Shown here piece after piece: positions 53,949 through 64,000 of a stretch of 64,000 bases of DNA. Numbering within the stretch: the stretch's first letter is position 1; each line of letters starts with the position of its first letter. The notes under the pieces are model-generated. The model was given only the letters and a program-made list of their open reading frames with translations, was not told where the DNA came from and made no database searches. The translations under genes and the position numbers were made by a program. The stretch is from Datura wrightii (lineage: Eukaryota; Streptophyta; Magnoliopsida; Solanales; Solanaceae), in contig JASDFA010000010.1 in the NCBI GenBank assembly GCA_035772735.1, positions 128,101,501 to 128,165,500 of the forward strand. Reading direction: 5' to 3'.

Positions 53949-56068
53949 CTAGGCACTTCTGTAATCCTGCGGAGGCGGTACCTCCGCTGCAATTGTGGTG
54001 CTAGCAATGGTCGGCGCGCTCAATAATGTGTCAATAGAGGGAGTGGTCCCCCTAGTAGTCGTGGCCGCTTCTATGGCCTCTGACAATCTGGGATGAATGT
54101 GGCTCATCAGAAGGGTCACATCCACTAGCAAGCTCGGGATGAGCCATGGTGGAGCTACCTGCTCCTCTAGCTTGCTCCTGCAGCTTAGAAAAATGTGTGT
54201 CATGAGTCCACGGGCTCTCTGCTCTAGCCTGCTTGTGCTCTTTTCTCGCCTTCTTCCTTCTCTTTCTCAGGCTCTCCTCTCCAGCATCCTCAGCAACTCT
54301 TTTATTCTCCTTATCACCAGCAGCTGTAGTCGGCTCCCAATATGCCGCCAAATCAATCTCCTCATCAGGCTCGGCATCAAGGTCCAAAAGAGTGGGGGCT
54401 GCTATAACTCTCGGTTGTCGTGATGACAACTCGACTACTTGGCTCCGAAGAGCCTCCAATTTTGCATGGAAACTGCTGGTGTGTACCTACTCCACCATCC
54501 GTACATTAAATCGGCTCTCAAATCCGTCTAGGCAAGCATGTAGAGCCTGAGATGCTGCCTCTATCTCTGACTTGACCCATGGCTTTACATTTTCCATCAA
54601 GGCCTAAATCTTCTGCTCTGCCATGGTCAACCGTATGGCCAGCTTCTGGAGGAATTCCTGTAGCACCAAAATATGCCCTACTGGTGTCTGAGTCTACAGG
54701 CTAGGTTGTGGTGCAGCTGAGGTGCCAGAGGATGACTCTGAATGACCGGCGTCTGTAGCTGGTGTCTCGCTCTGCTCCTGTATAATGGGGACATTCACTT
54801 GTGTGTCCCCTGCTAGCTGGATTGCTGGAATTGCGGTTGGAATCCTGGATCGGCTTACCGGTTCATCTCATCTCGATAAGCCCTATATCTACAAACCTTT
54901 GGCCTCCGATCAGCCGCTCCTCACCTCGTCGTATTGGTACCCCTACCTCTATGTATAACCTAAATACAAGACTCGAAAATGGGATAGTAGTGCTCTCTCC
55001 CACCGCCCAATCTCGTATCTCTTCTGTGATGATCCTCGGGATATTGATGGGGTAACGGGACATGAGGCATGCCACCAAAGCTGCCCTATCAGCACTCAAT
55101 GTGTTATCATTGATCATGGGTGCTAACCGATGGCGTACTAGTGTCCAGAAGGCTTTTGCTATGAAATTGAGCGAGTTCTTTGTCACCTGCTTTCCACCAG
55201 TAACCCACTTGGCTTCTTCCTTGTTCTCAGCAATCACCTCTGCCAGCTATTTCAGCTGCCTCTATCGTTCCTCCAAACCCAGCTGCCTAATCTACTTTAT
55301 TGCCTCCACCCTATACTCGTATTCTTGCATCGTTCTTGTAGGAAAGAACTGAGGTCCATACAAAATTGTAGCGATGGTTCGCTCAGATATATCAACCTCG
55401 CAACCTCGAACCACAACACTCTCCAGACGGGGCTGGTCTTTTATTTTCTGCCCCTCCTTATCTCCATGGTGGCCAAATAGTTGGTGTAAAAATCCCGGAC
55501 CATTTCTGCTGTATACTGGGCTAGAGTCTTGGCCATCCACTCGAACCATAGAAACTGAATATCCGCTTCATCTCCTCAACTTCGTTGAGTGAGTTAGTGA
55601 GGATCCGCGGCTCTTCTTGGATGCTTCTCCTTGGCTTATTTTTTACGTTGAGAGAGTTGCCCTGCTCATAGATCTCTCTAGCTCTCGACACTCTGCTTCT
55701 CTTGGTGGGGTCTATTCCTGTGCAGCATTAGGAGCCTCCTCCTCTAATTCTTTACTGCCACTCTCTTCTCCAGTTTGGGTCTCTCCTGACCCTTCTGCAG
55801 CATTTGAGTCATTTCCCGACTCTTGATGTTCTTCTCTATCTCCCTCCTCAGACTGGGGAGCTTGAGCAGATGTGGCAGTGGCTGCTTCGATTTGGGCCTT
55901 TGCTTTTTCCCTAGTGGTTCTGGTTCCATCAGTGTCAGAGGTGTCTATCTGGTAGTCCTCATGTGAACCACTAGGGGAATTGCCTACTTGTCCAGCCTCG
56001 AACTCAAATGTTTCATCAATTAATGTTCTCCAGGTTGTTGCTTTGGTTGCCTTTCACTTCTGTGTCAT
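53949..56068 (-). pseudogene. ORF2 of element F
   Basis: ATG (56068-56066) lies five bases after a predicted acceptor. TGA at codon 5 interrupts MTQK; then an acidic, Glu-rich segment (EEGDREEHQESGNDSNAAEG), followed by MVRVDGQDSSPVYSRN. The core is TKNSLNFIAKAFWTLVRHRL, SADRAALVACLMSRYPINIP and IITEEIRDWAV (about 54980-55180), the clearest match here to the 'putative plant transposon protein' family. The end is Lys/Arg-rich (RKRRKKARKEHKQARAE, about 54230-54290), nuclear-signal-like. Several frame changes (55290, 54860, 54460). Confidence 0.72.
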
Positions 56069-56073
56069 TGCAC

Positions 56074-56799
56074 CTATAGAAAAAGAAGTTAGCTTTCCAT
56101 TTTTGACAAAGAAGAATTGGAAAGGAAGGTTTCAAATTTTCGTCACAGATCAACAGTACGGGTCGTACCACAAAGGTACGACTCGTATGAAGTCCCAGAA
56201 ACTCTGCATGTGTATTATGGTTCACAGGTACGACTTGTACCACAAAAGTATGACCCATACCTTGAGTCGTCTAATGGAGCCCTAATATTATTATTTCTTT
56301 GGATTTTTCCACGACTCGTGGTACGATCCGTAGGTCAATTCCACGAGTCATAGGAAGGACTATTTTGTGCACCCTTGTTCAATTCTATGGTACGAGTGCT
56401 CAGTACGAGTCATAGTGACAAACTACGATCTGTACTGTGCTTCACACCACTTTTAGGACTTAGCCAAATTTCTTTTTCTTTTTTTTCCGTTTGCAAGGGT
56501 TCTCTTTTCACATTTTTGGGTACTTAGATTTTCCCCAAGTCTAGGCATATCATTCAATCAATTTAACCCATGCTCATTCCTCCCCTTTTTAATCAGTACT
56601 CGTAACTCATTGTGAATGGTTCATTCCCTAAGTTCATAAACATTATAAAGTATCTCCCAGTCATAAACAGTTTCCTAACACCCTGATCATTGTCTGTTTA
56701 TTCAAAAAAGATTTCAAGAATAACTCATGACTCACAGGGGTTTTGACACCATCACTTTTAGCATATGATTGTTACCAATGTTCAGAGCAATACACTTAC
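56074..56799 (-). other. predicted intron in the ORF2 leader of F, containing palindromes
   Basis: Donor CTAACAA|GTAAGTGT (G at 56799), acceptor TTTCTATAG|GTGCAATGA; 726 bases. Palindromes of the F type (e.g. GGTACGACTCGTA 56175-56187) fill 56150-56445 within it. Splice consensus and homology of position with copies 1 and 2 are the evidence. Confidence 0.52.
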
Positions 56800-57262
56800 T
56801 TGTTAGATGTTTCTTCGACTGGTAATCAATGTTTAGGGTTTAGAGGAACTTGGTTTGAGCAAGAAATTTGCTTGATTCTTCTGTGGTTTGAGTTACGGGT
56901 GTGTGGGGAGAGTGAGCGTAGGTCGTAAGTAGTGGGTTGTTTTCATAGGAGAAGGGTCGGTTTAGGTATGAGATTTAAATAGGTAGGGGCAGATTTAAAA
57001 ATCTAGGTCGAGTCAGGTTAAGTTGTTTATTTTACCCATCATGACTCATACCATGAGTCGTAGGAAGTCCCTACGACTCATCCCTTGGACTCAGAAGTTA
57101 GAATTTGGAAGACTTACCTGGGGACCTACGAGTGAATTCTACGACTCGTACAATTGGGGTACGATCTGTATGATGACTCGTAAGTCAGAGCTTTGAATTA
57201 TTTATCTAAACCTCACCGTGGTTGCTGCTGCGGCTTGTAGGATACCATCACGAGTCGTACTG
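56800..57262 (-). promoter_or_regulatory. internal palindrome block and putative promoter of F ORF2
   Basis: TACGACTCGTA words at 57035-57262 (perfect TACGACTCGTA at 57140-57150) are followed on the minus strand by CTATTTAAATC (about 56971-56982), a TATA-like word, then a leader up to the donor at 56799. The palindrome is the one in F's own LTR U3. Confidence 0.52.
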
Positions 57263-57336
57263 AGAGCCGTAGCAGCTGCTGTTTCAGCCTCCTATTTTTG
57301 GTTTCCCTGCACACTGAGCACACATTAGTTCAATAA

Positions 57337-57446
57337 CTTAGGTTTCCTCCCAAGAAGCGCTTGATTTAACGTCGTGGCATGACGCAGGTGGCCCGATTAC
57401 TCAGAATGCCCCCCAAAAAGCGCCTGATTTAACGTCACGGCATGAC
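57337..57446 (-). other. duplicated stem-loops after the gag-PR stop of F
   Basis: Eighteen bases after the stop comes GTCA-TGCCG-TGAC (57446-57434) with linker GTTAAATCAGGCGCT and a decayed second loop. A second set has GTCATGCCACGAC (57383-57371), GTTAAATCAAGCGCT and CTTGGG-AGGAAA-CCTAAG (57354-57337, one G-U pair). Stem changes against copies 1/2 and D are compensatory in GTCA/TGAC. Confidence 0.7.
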
Positions 57447-57463
57447 GCAAGTCTCTTGACTAC

Positions 57464-59848
57464 TCAGAATTCGTCAAGTGACTCATACTCATCCTCCACT
57501 GCTGAGATTACACTATATTCCTTGGGTTGCTTCATTGTCCGGCAGATGTTGAAAGTGACCTCTTCTTTGTTTAATCTGAACTTCAGCAGGCCGGCCTCCA
57601 CATCTATTAGAGCCCTCCTGGTTGCAAGGAATGGTCGCCCCAAAATAATGGGGACCTCATAATGAACCTCGCTATCCTAAATCACGAAGTCTGCTGGGAA
57701 TATAAATTTGTCTACCTTGACAAGCACATCGAATAGGATTCCTACTGGCTTTTTAACAGTTCTGTCGGCCATCAGTAGTCGCATGTTGGTCGATGTGGGG
57801 GCTCCCAATCCCAATTTCTTGAACACTGCCAAGGGCATTAAATTAATGCTAGCTCCCAAATCACAGAGTGCCTTTGTGAATTCGATATTGCCAATTGTGC
57901 ACGGTATAATGAAAGAACCTGGGTCTTCCTTCTTTTGAGCTAGGACCCTTGTAGCTATGGCACTACAGTGATGTACATTGTCAGCAAGCTCATAGCTCAC
58001 CGATCTCTTCTTAGTTACCAAGTCCTCCATAAACTTTTCATATCCTGGCATTTGTTCTAATGCCTCGACCAATGGTATGTTCATAGATAGTTGCTTTAGC
58101 ATTGAGAGGAATTTTTGGAACTTGAGTTGCCCCTTGATCAATGTCAAGTTCCTTCTCACCTATCGGGGCCTCGTGCAACTCACCATTCACCATCTCAGCA
58201 CTCATGTCATCTTCCTCAATTATGCTCTCTTTCTTCCGCTCAACTTAAACCGCAAAAGGGGGTCAACTATGGTTTTGCCACTCCTAGTCATCACCGCCAT
58301 GCAATGGCCATCATTCTTTGGGTTCTAGACGGTATTGCTAGGCAGCGTACCCTTTTGTCGAGGGTTTAGTGATGCTAACAGTTACCCAAGCTGCTACTCA
58401 ATCTGCTTGATGGCAGTTGCATGAGATTCCACTCTCTGTCTCATACTTGAGATATGTCCTCTGATCTCCTTCAATTGCTCATCAGTGGACATCGCCTTTT
58501 TCAATATTTCGGCCATCATGCTTTCTAACTTTGATTTCCCAGCCTCCCCCTCTCGTGCATTAGGAGGCACATAAACTCTAGCCCAGTCATTGCGGTAACC
58601 ATCGTTCCTTCTCCATTCTCCTTCGGCCTATCTCTGTACCCATTCCGATTGTAGTTGTCTCTGTATTGTTTATGACCTTGATTTTCAGAACCTTGGAACC
58701 AATTGTCTTTTCCAGACACTTGGACATTGGCTCGGAAACTCGCCACTTGGCTATCCAGGAAGTTTGCCTCTTCCTCAGAATTAGAGTGATCAGCTCCTTG
58801 CTCCATTCCTTGAATTCCTACTGCATTGACCTTTTTGGCTCCAGCTCCCATAATATGCTTTGTCAGCAAGTCCAATGATGTGCGCATATGAGCCAACTCC
58901 TGGTCACATTCTTCTTATTTCCTTTGTTGGTCTGCAATCAAACCAACAGCATATGTACCGAACACTGCATCAGCCTCCCTCATATGCCAGGCGTTGTTCG
59001 TCTTAGTCACCCTGTCAAGAATAGTGGCAGCTTGCTCGCAGGTGTGACTCATCAACACTTCTCCTGCCGCCGTATCCGCTACAACTTTGGTACTATTATT
59101 TAAGGACCTGTAAAGATTTCCAACAAACTGTCATCTAGTATTTTGTGGTTCGGGCACTTTTTCAACTTCTTTTTGAACCTCAATCAAGTTTCATGAAGTG
59201 CCTCTGTCTTAATTTGTCTGAAATTGTAGATCTCGTCTTTTAGCTGCAACATACTGGAGGGGGGAAAGAATCTCTCCAAAAAGGCCTGTTTGAGCTCCCT
59301 CCAGTTGGTTATGGAGTCATTGGGCAACTCCGATAACCATAATGTGGCTTCCCCTATTATAGAGAAAGGGAAGAGTTTGAGTCGTATGCCATCCTGGCTT
59401 ACTCCGGGTAACCTGTATGCATTGCATATTCCTAAGAAGTTCATCAAGTGCAGGTGGGCATCATCCGCTGCGTGACCACTAAACACCCTTTCATGTTTAA
59501 CAATTGAAGCATGACGGTCGTAATGTCGAATTTGGCCCCAGCTGGTAGTGGTGGTGGCACAATTGCTCCCGTCAATCCAACTTCAGCAATGTTTGGGTCC
59601 TCATCATCGAAGAACTGAGGGGAAAATCTATGAGATATGTTGCTCCTTCCATGTCGACCAGAATTTACAACTTCTTCTCTTCCATCATCCGCATCCTGCA
59701 GTACAGCTTGCCGAGCTAACTCGGCTTGCCTAGCTTCTTCAGCTATGCGGGCTTCTCTTTGATCTTGGTTCTATTTTCTGTGCAGTGCTCGTTCCATTTC
59801 TAGATTTAATGGAATAAGGGGATCTCCGCTACTCCAAGTACTTGGCAT
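57464..59848 (-). pseudogene. gag-protease polyprotein of element F
   Basis: The putative start is MPSTWSSGDPLIPLNLEMER (ATG 59848-59846). The capsid block is DDAHLHLMNFLGICNAYRLP, IIGEATLWLSELPNDS and FLERFFPPSS (59184-59486). MAHMRTSLDLLTKHIMGAGA precedes a Gln/Asn/Arg-rich linker (about 58560-58900). The protease has ALCDLGASINLMP (about 57860) and ILGRPFL (about 57625), ending DEYESLDEF with TGA 57466-57464. Breaks: TAG near 59775, a frameshift near 59490, stops near 59180 and 59100, and shifts near 58500 and 58200. No usual zinc knuckle was found, perhaps lost with the damage near 58900-59100. Confidence 0.82.
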
Positions 59849-59952
59849 TCACTGGAGAACAACCTGTGAATGAAGAATAAGAAGAAAAAATGTAATTAAG
59901 GAAATAACTACCAAAAAGCCAAATACAAGCAAATAATCTAGTCTTAGCCATA

Positions 59953-59971
59953 CTCCCCGGCAACGACGCCA
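59953..59971 (-). other. primer binding site of F, tRNA-Asp type
   Basis: TGGCGTCGTTGCCGGGGA on the minus strand, one mismatch to the tRNA-Asp complement, a few bases after the LTR end. Confidence 0.85.
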
Positions 59972-59976
59972 CTTTT

Positions 59977-61577
59977 TAGTAATGCTCAAACCATACCTCC
60001 TACCGAAGTATGAAGCGGACATTGTCAATAAAGAACCCAACAAAAGTTGAGGTCGATACCACAGGGAATAAGGAAGAACTAGATTACAACCGGTAAGTGA
60101 ACTTGTTAGATAGTTACTCCAAAATTGGGGAATTCTAAAGAAAAGCAATAATAAGAACAATTATCAAAAGTTCGATTTTGAATCAATATTAAAGGATAAC
60201 TAGGATTTGTGTTCCCCATGGATTCATAACTGTTTTAGGTATACACTCGTGATCATCACCAATACTTACTTACAGAACTGATAACAAAGGTTCATTCAAA
60301 CGACCGACCAGTCCCTATTGAATGACTATACTCAATCACTCGATCAAGTCTTATGAGAGGTTTCAAACTATCTATTATCACTAAGTTTCAGATTTAATTA
60401 TCCTACGACCATAGCTCAAGTTAATACAATGATCATCAAGATCAAAGCTCCATTGTAATTCTTTTTTCCTAATCTCTACCTCTTAGACCTAAGCAAGTAA
60501 AGAATTCGGGCAAGTCCTAATGTTGTACACCGTTAAGAGACATTTTAAGCATGAAGAAAATACAATACAAGTGTTTAGTATTGGTTTAGAATCAGTTTGT
60601 GCAACCCTAGCTTGTTAATCCACCATGGTTCCCACAACCCTAGCTATGGAGGTTTTAGCCTCTCATAATTGCGAGGTTGTGTTTTGAATTCATGATTACA
60701 AATATAAATCAATACTTACAATTATGGATGAGAGAAAAAACTTCTTTCAATAAATTAGCAAAATCATCAAGAATAAGTAGTAAGAACAGGAAGAATTCAA
60801 GAAAAGGTTGATCACAAGTCAAATCAACTCAATTCTCTCCTTTCTCAATGTTTTCTAACTTTTCTCTAACCTCCACTAACGTTCTTTTGAAAATAAAACA
60901 TAAGACATATTTATACAGACATAAAAATCCTTTTTCTAGGCTAACAAGGTGAATTTCCATATTTGGTGCCGCCAGTGCCACGACTGATCCTACGACCCAT
61001 ACCATGAACCTACGAGTCGTACCTTCCTCACGTACATTATTCACTGGATGAATTTTGGCTAAGTGTTGGACCCTGGTACGACTCGTACCTGCGTCCTACG
61101 AGTCCTACTTGTGCTTTCGTGGATCGACTCAGAGAGTTTGAAATTTTTTTGAAGTCCATCATGAGTGCTACGGTACGACTTGTACCTTCGTTCCACGACT
61201 CGTACTGTCTATCCGTAGCAGGAGTCAGCCTCTTGTGCAAATCTTTTGAATCTTTTCACGACTTATTCACCACGACTCGTACAAGTTTTGTACGACTCGT
61301 ATTGAGACTCGTATAATGCACCTCTTCATCCTTAGCCTTCTGCAACTTCTCACGACCAGCAGTATGACTCGTAAGACCTTCCTACTGCTTGTACTGTGAA
61401 CTGTGAGTTGAGCCTGTTTTGTACACTTTCAGGCTATCTTTTGCACATTTTAGCTCTAACACTAATTTATCCTGCAACCAAAGAAAAAGTGTCGTATATC
61501 CACATAAATATACCTAAGTCCATGTTATTTTCTCGGTTTTGAGCATCGAAAGTGCTGTAAATCCACAGCACATCAGC
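59977..61577 (-). repeat. 5' LTR of element F
   Basis: TGATGTGCTGTGG (from 61577) to GCATTACTA (59977, where the 3' LTR has GCATTATCA); 1601 bp. TATAAATA 60915-60908, palindromes 61385-60990, CCCTGTGGTATCGA 60066-60053. Similar to the 3' LTR but with scattered substitutions and short indels. Confidence 0.87.
60990..61385 (-). promoter_or_regulatory. U3 palindromes of F 5' LTR
   Basis: GGTACGA-C-TCGTACC (61075-61089) is perfect. One extra pair of TACGACTCGTA words near 61272-61305 is absent from the 3' LTR, so copy number of the unit varies. Confidence 0.7.
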
Positions 61578-62201
61578 TATTAGTACGCAATGAAAACAGT
61601 CAAAACATGACGTAGACAAGCGAAAATAAAGTAAAGAGAATAAATCTACGCGTATCTGTAGCAACCGCGAGCATGCCCGAGATCTTGGCCTCTAGCTCAA
61701 GATCAGCTACTCGAAATAATTTAATCTAATTCAAGACCGTATAAAGAAAATTCTTGAAGCCCAAAAAAATAGTATATTGCTAATGTTTTTTCTTAAGAGA
61801 GAAGTAGAGTCTGAATCCCTTTACTAAAGAAGAGGGTCAACTATTTATAAGCTACAGAACTAAGGCCTAAGCCAATAAGAGAACGTCACTGGAGCCCTAA
61901 AGTACTACACCATTTATCTTGCGCCTTGCGTCCAGTCCATTGGAAAGGTGCCAGCTAATATCCCTGCCTGGATCAGATCCATAGGAGCTCGTCCATGCAT
62001 TTGAGCATCCTGATATTCTTGTCCTCCGATTATTTTTTGTGTCACGTTATTACGGGCGACAGTTCCATGATCCTTATCCGGCGTGAGACGACTTCTCCTC
62101 TATCATTATTCCGGAGAGGTCCTCTTGAGATCCTTAGCTTATTGTCTCGGGACGCTGCTCTGAACCTGCCATGTGACTCTAATCCAATTTCACCCCATAC
62201 A
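61578..62201 (-). repeat. element G 5' LTR, main part
   Basis: On the minus strand it starts TGTATGGGGTGAAATTGG (62201), with TATAAATA at 61849-61842. It is interrupted by F at 61578 and finishes at 50701-50796, for about 0.72 kb in total. Confidence 0.55.
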
Positions 62202-62623
62202 TAATTGAATTTAAAGTCTTTAATATTAATTTTTGTATGTAGTGAAAATAAGAAAAGATTTAACAAGCTATATATTGGTTGATTTCAAATTATGAAATAT
62301 TAAAAAATAATTAAATGATATTTATACCATAGTATCAATTTGGGTTGGGGCCACGAGAGCGGAGGCCCCTACACATTGACACTATCTGATATATATTTAT
62401 CTTTGATGTGATTTTGTAACTATTTAACTTTTGATTTTTCTTTGCATTAATTGACGTGGGACATATTAAATATTTAAGAAAGTAATTAAATGACAATTTT
62501 ATCAATTGTAGTTTTTTAATAAAAGACAAAAAATTCAATCAATATTTTTAAAGGTCTTCGTGCTTCAATATAATATAAATAGATATATCGTGTGAACTTA
62601 TCAATGAATTCACAAAGAAAGAA
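62202..62623. other. AT-rich sequence right of element G
   Basis: No ORF, repeat or recognisable element. It is the only candidate for DNA that predates the retrotransposons in this window. Confidence 0.4.
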
Positions 62624-63358
62624 TCTATATCTATACTATTCTAAAAGTGGGAAGCAAAAAGTTAAAAATTGAATTACCAAAATGTCCATCAAATATTAAA
62701 AGACCTTTTACTCTTTACAATAATTTTATCAAAAAAAAGGAGTAATTTTATTATCTAAAAGTTTAAATTACATCCTCTCTAAAAGTAAAACTACTATTCT
62801 TGTCATTAATAGTTTTTCCATAAGTATATATCCCACGTCCCATCTGAAGTTAACATTTACAATTTGCATTAAATTATTCTTATTATTTGATTATTAAAGT
62901 ATAACCGTTGTTATTTTTGTTCTTTAATTTCTGTTTTTATGTGTATAATGAATATTATTAAAACTTCCTAGATTTTCACCTCCTAAGCTCAACAGCTTTT
63001 CATTTTCTCTGTCTTTATGGCTTATCCACATACAAAAAATTCAGGTACCACATTAAAATAATCATTAATAACCAAATTATATCGATAATGAGTTATATAT
63101 ATTCAAACAATAGTATATCTTTTTTTCCCATGGGAATCCCATTATTTTCATAATATATACCTAAAAAATTTAAAAGTCGCCATTATTATTATTATCTTTA
63201 AATCATTTTATTATTTATGATGAAAAAGTAAATATTATAATTATACAAATTATTCATATTCTTAATAATGCTGAAAAAAATCCTATGAATTTCCACACAT
63301 CTATAGATATATAAAGCTAAGAATAGATAAGGTGATGAGCCACCTCTCTGTGGCCTAG
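62624..63358 (+). mobile_element. possible Helitron-like fragment
   Basis: TCTATATCTATACTATTCT (62624), following an A, then AAAAGTGGGAAGC, looks like the 5' end of plant Helitrons. At 63331-63358 GGTG-ATGAGC-CACC is followed ten bases later by CTAG, the Helitron 3' pattern. The base after CTAG is A, not the expected T, and no helicase or Rep sequence is present. Tentative. Confidence 0.35.
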
Positions 63359-63661
63359 AAAAATATTTATTTATTTTTTAAAATATTTTTTCTATTTTTT
63401 TCTCATTTATGTGTCATGTTAAAAAACTCAAAAGTCACTATTTTAATTCTCTTAACTATATTAAATATACTACATTAAAATTTTGTATATATATATATAA
63501 GCTAAGTATATACAAGGTGATGTGGCACCTCTCTATGGCCTAGAAAAATATTTATCTTTTCTCCTTTTTTTAACTTTTTTCTATTTTTTTCTCATTTATG
63601 TGCCATATTAAAAAACTCAAAATTCACTTTTTTAACTCTCTTAACTATATTAATATACTAC

Positions 63662-63712
<51 letters not shown>

Positions 63713-64000
63713 TATATATATCTTTGGTCAAGAATTCTATTTTTCTTTTCTTTTTCTTTTTCATTTTTTTGTTGCTTTTTTTCTTTTATTCTATCTGTTC
63801 AATTTTTTTTATTTTTTTTCTATTTTTTTTCATTTAAGTTTCGTGTTAAAAAAACTCAAAGTCACTCTTTTAACTCTCATAACTATAATAAATATACTAC
63901 ATTAAAAGAATATATGTGTGTGAGAGAGAGAGATCAAGAATTCTATTTATCTTTTCTCTTTTTTTTTTTTTTGCTTTTTTCCTTTTATTCTATTTATTCA
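63290..64000 (+). repeat. AT-rich tandem repeat of about 200 bp, roughly 3.5 units
   Basis: The segment TTTTTTCTCATTTATGTG, CATRTTAAAAAACTCAAA, TCTCTTAACTATATTAA, TATACTACATTA recurs at about 63403-63480, 63588-63665 and, altered, 63826-63905. Two units start with AAGGTGATGNGCCACCTCTC-like sequence (63329 and 63514), and two with ATCAAGAATTCTATTT (about 63730 and 63932). It continues past the window end. Confidence 0.7.
63664..63721 (+). repeat. (TA)n microsatellite
   Basis: Nearly pure TA for about 58 bases inside the tandem repeat; prone to length change and assembly error. Confidence 0.95.

Larger units (their letters stand above)
50797..61577 (-). mobile_element. Athila-like non-autonomous element F (gag-PR plus ORF2, no RT/IN)
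   Basis: Minus strand. LTRs (61577-59977 and 52370-50797) start TGATRTGCTG; the downstream one ends TTATCA. The flanks gctat and gttat differ by one transition. Order: primer site, gag-PR, post-stop stem-loops, palindromes, intron, ORF2, hairpin, untranslated region, LTR. This is the plan of copies 1 and 2, though DNA similarity is low. No RT or integrase motif was found between protease and the 3' LTR. Confidence 0.88.
35590..62201 (-). mobile_element. Tat-like element G (gag, antisense ORF), split by copy 2 and by F
   Basis: On the minus strand: 5' LTR (62201-61578 continuing 50796 to about 50700), a decayed primer site, gag (50601 to about 48930), then non-coding DNA, and beyond copy 2 an ORF on the opposite strand (35600-36510). 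Antisense ORFs between pol and the 3' LTR are known in the Tat lineage. No RT, RNase H or IN is visible in the roughly 2.6 kb between. The 3' LTR was not recognised, so the left limit is a guess. Confidence 0.55.

Noticed and set aside
63598..63837. 79-codon frame through the TA microsatellite
   Set aside because: Low-complexity Ile/Tyr and Phe runs from simple sequence.

Overview
The window is plant nuclear repeat DNA. I found no single-copy host gene, rRNA or tRNA. It is a nest of Ty3/gypsy LTR retrotransposons from the chromovirus (Del/Tekay-type), Athila-like and Tat-like groups. LTRs over 2 kb on the Del elements and the abundance of Athila elements suggest a large-genome Solanaceae species. 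A Capsicum-like genome is my best guess; the sequence alone does not prove it.

Layout. (1) 1-16309: a Del/Tekay chromovirus (gag, PR, RT, RNase H, IN, chromodomain-like tail, 3' LTR), split inside its gag zinc knuckle by an Athila-like element at 564-10197 (copy 1; target duplication GTGCA). (2) 16310-22330: two head-to-tail Del-type LTRs, the second followed by an iMet-type primer site and a broken gag. (3) 22331-27111: a Del-type deletion derivative whose internal region is only about 0.47 kb. (4) 27112 to about 35450: an Athila element with RT, RNase H and IN but no recognisable protease, carrying an LTR-only insertion (30635 to about 32155) in RNase H. (5) About 35590-62201: a Tat-like element on the minus strand with gag and an antisense ORF. 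It is split by Athila-like copy 2 (37922-47737, target duplication ACGAT) and by an Athila-like element F on the minus strand (50797-61577, target duplication gttat/gctat). (6) 62202-64000: AT-rich DNA with a Helitron-like start, a roughly 200-bp tandem repeat and a TA microsatellite.

The most interesting signal is the shared design of copies 1, 2 and F. Each has LTR, tRNA-Asp primer site, gag-protease, stem-loops just after the stop codon, a block of short palindromes, a leader exon and an intron of about 660-730 bases, then five bases and the ATG of a second ORF (ORF2), with no RT or integrase. The palindrome differs between families, but within a family the same one fills both the LTR U3 (just upstream of TATAAATA) and the stretch ahead of ORF2. 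The RT-bearing element D repeats the pattern with a third palindrome. This suggests an internal, U3-like promoter for ORF2. Several stem-loops (after PR, after ORF2, before the polypurine tract) keep their pairing through compensatory changes between families.

All coding regions are broken by stops or frameshifts. Element boundaries are firm where LTR ends and target duplications could be matched and approximate elsewhere, as stated per entry.
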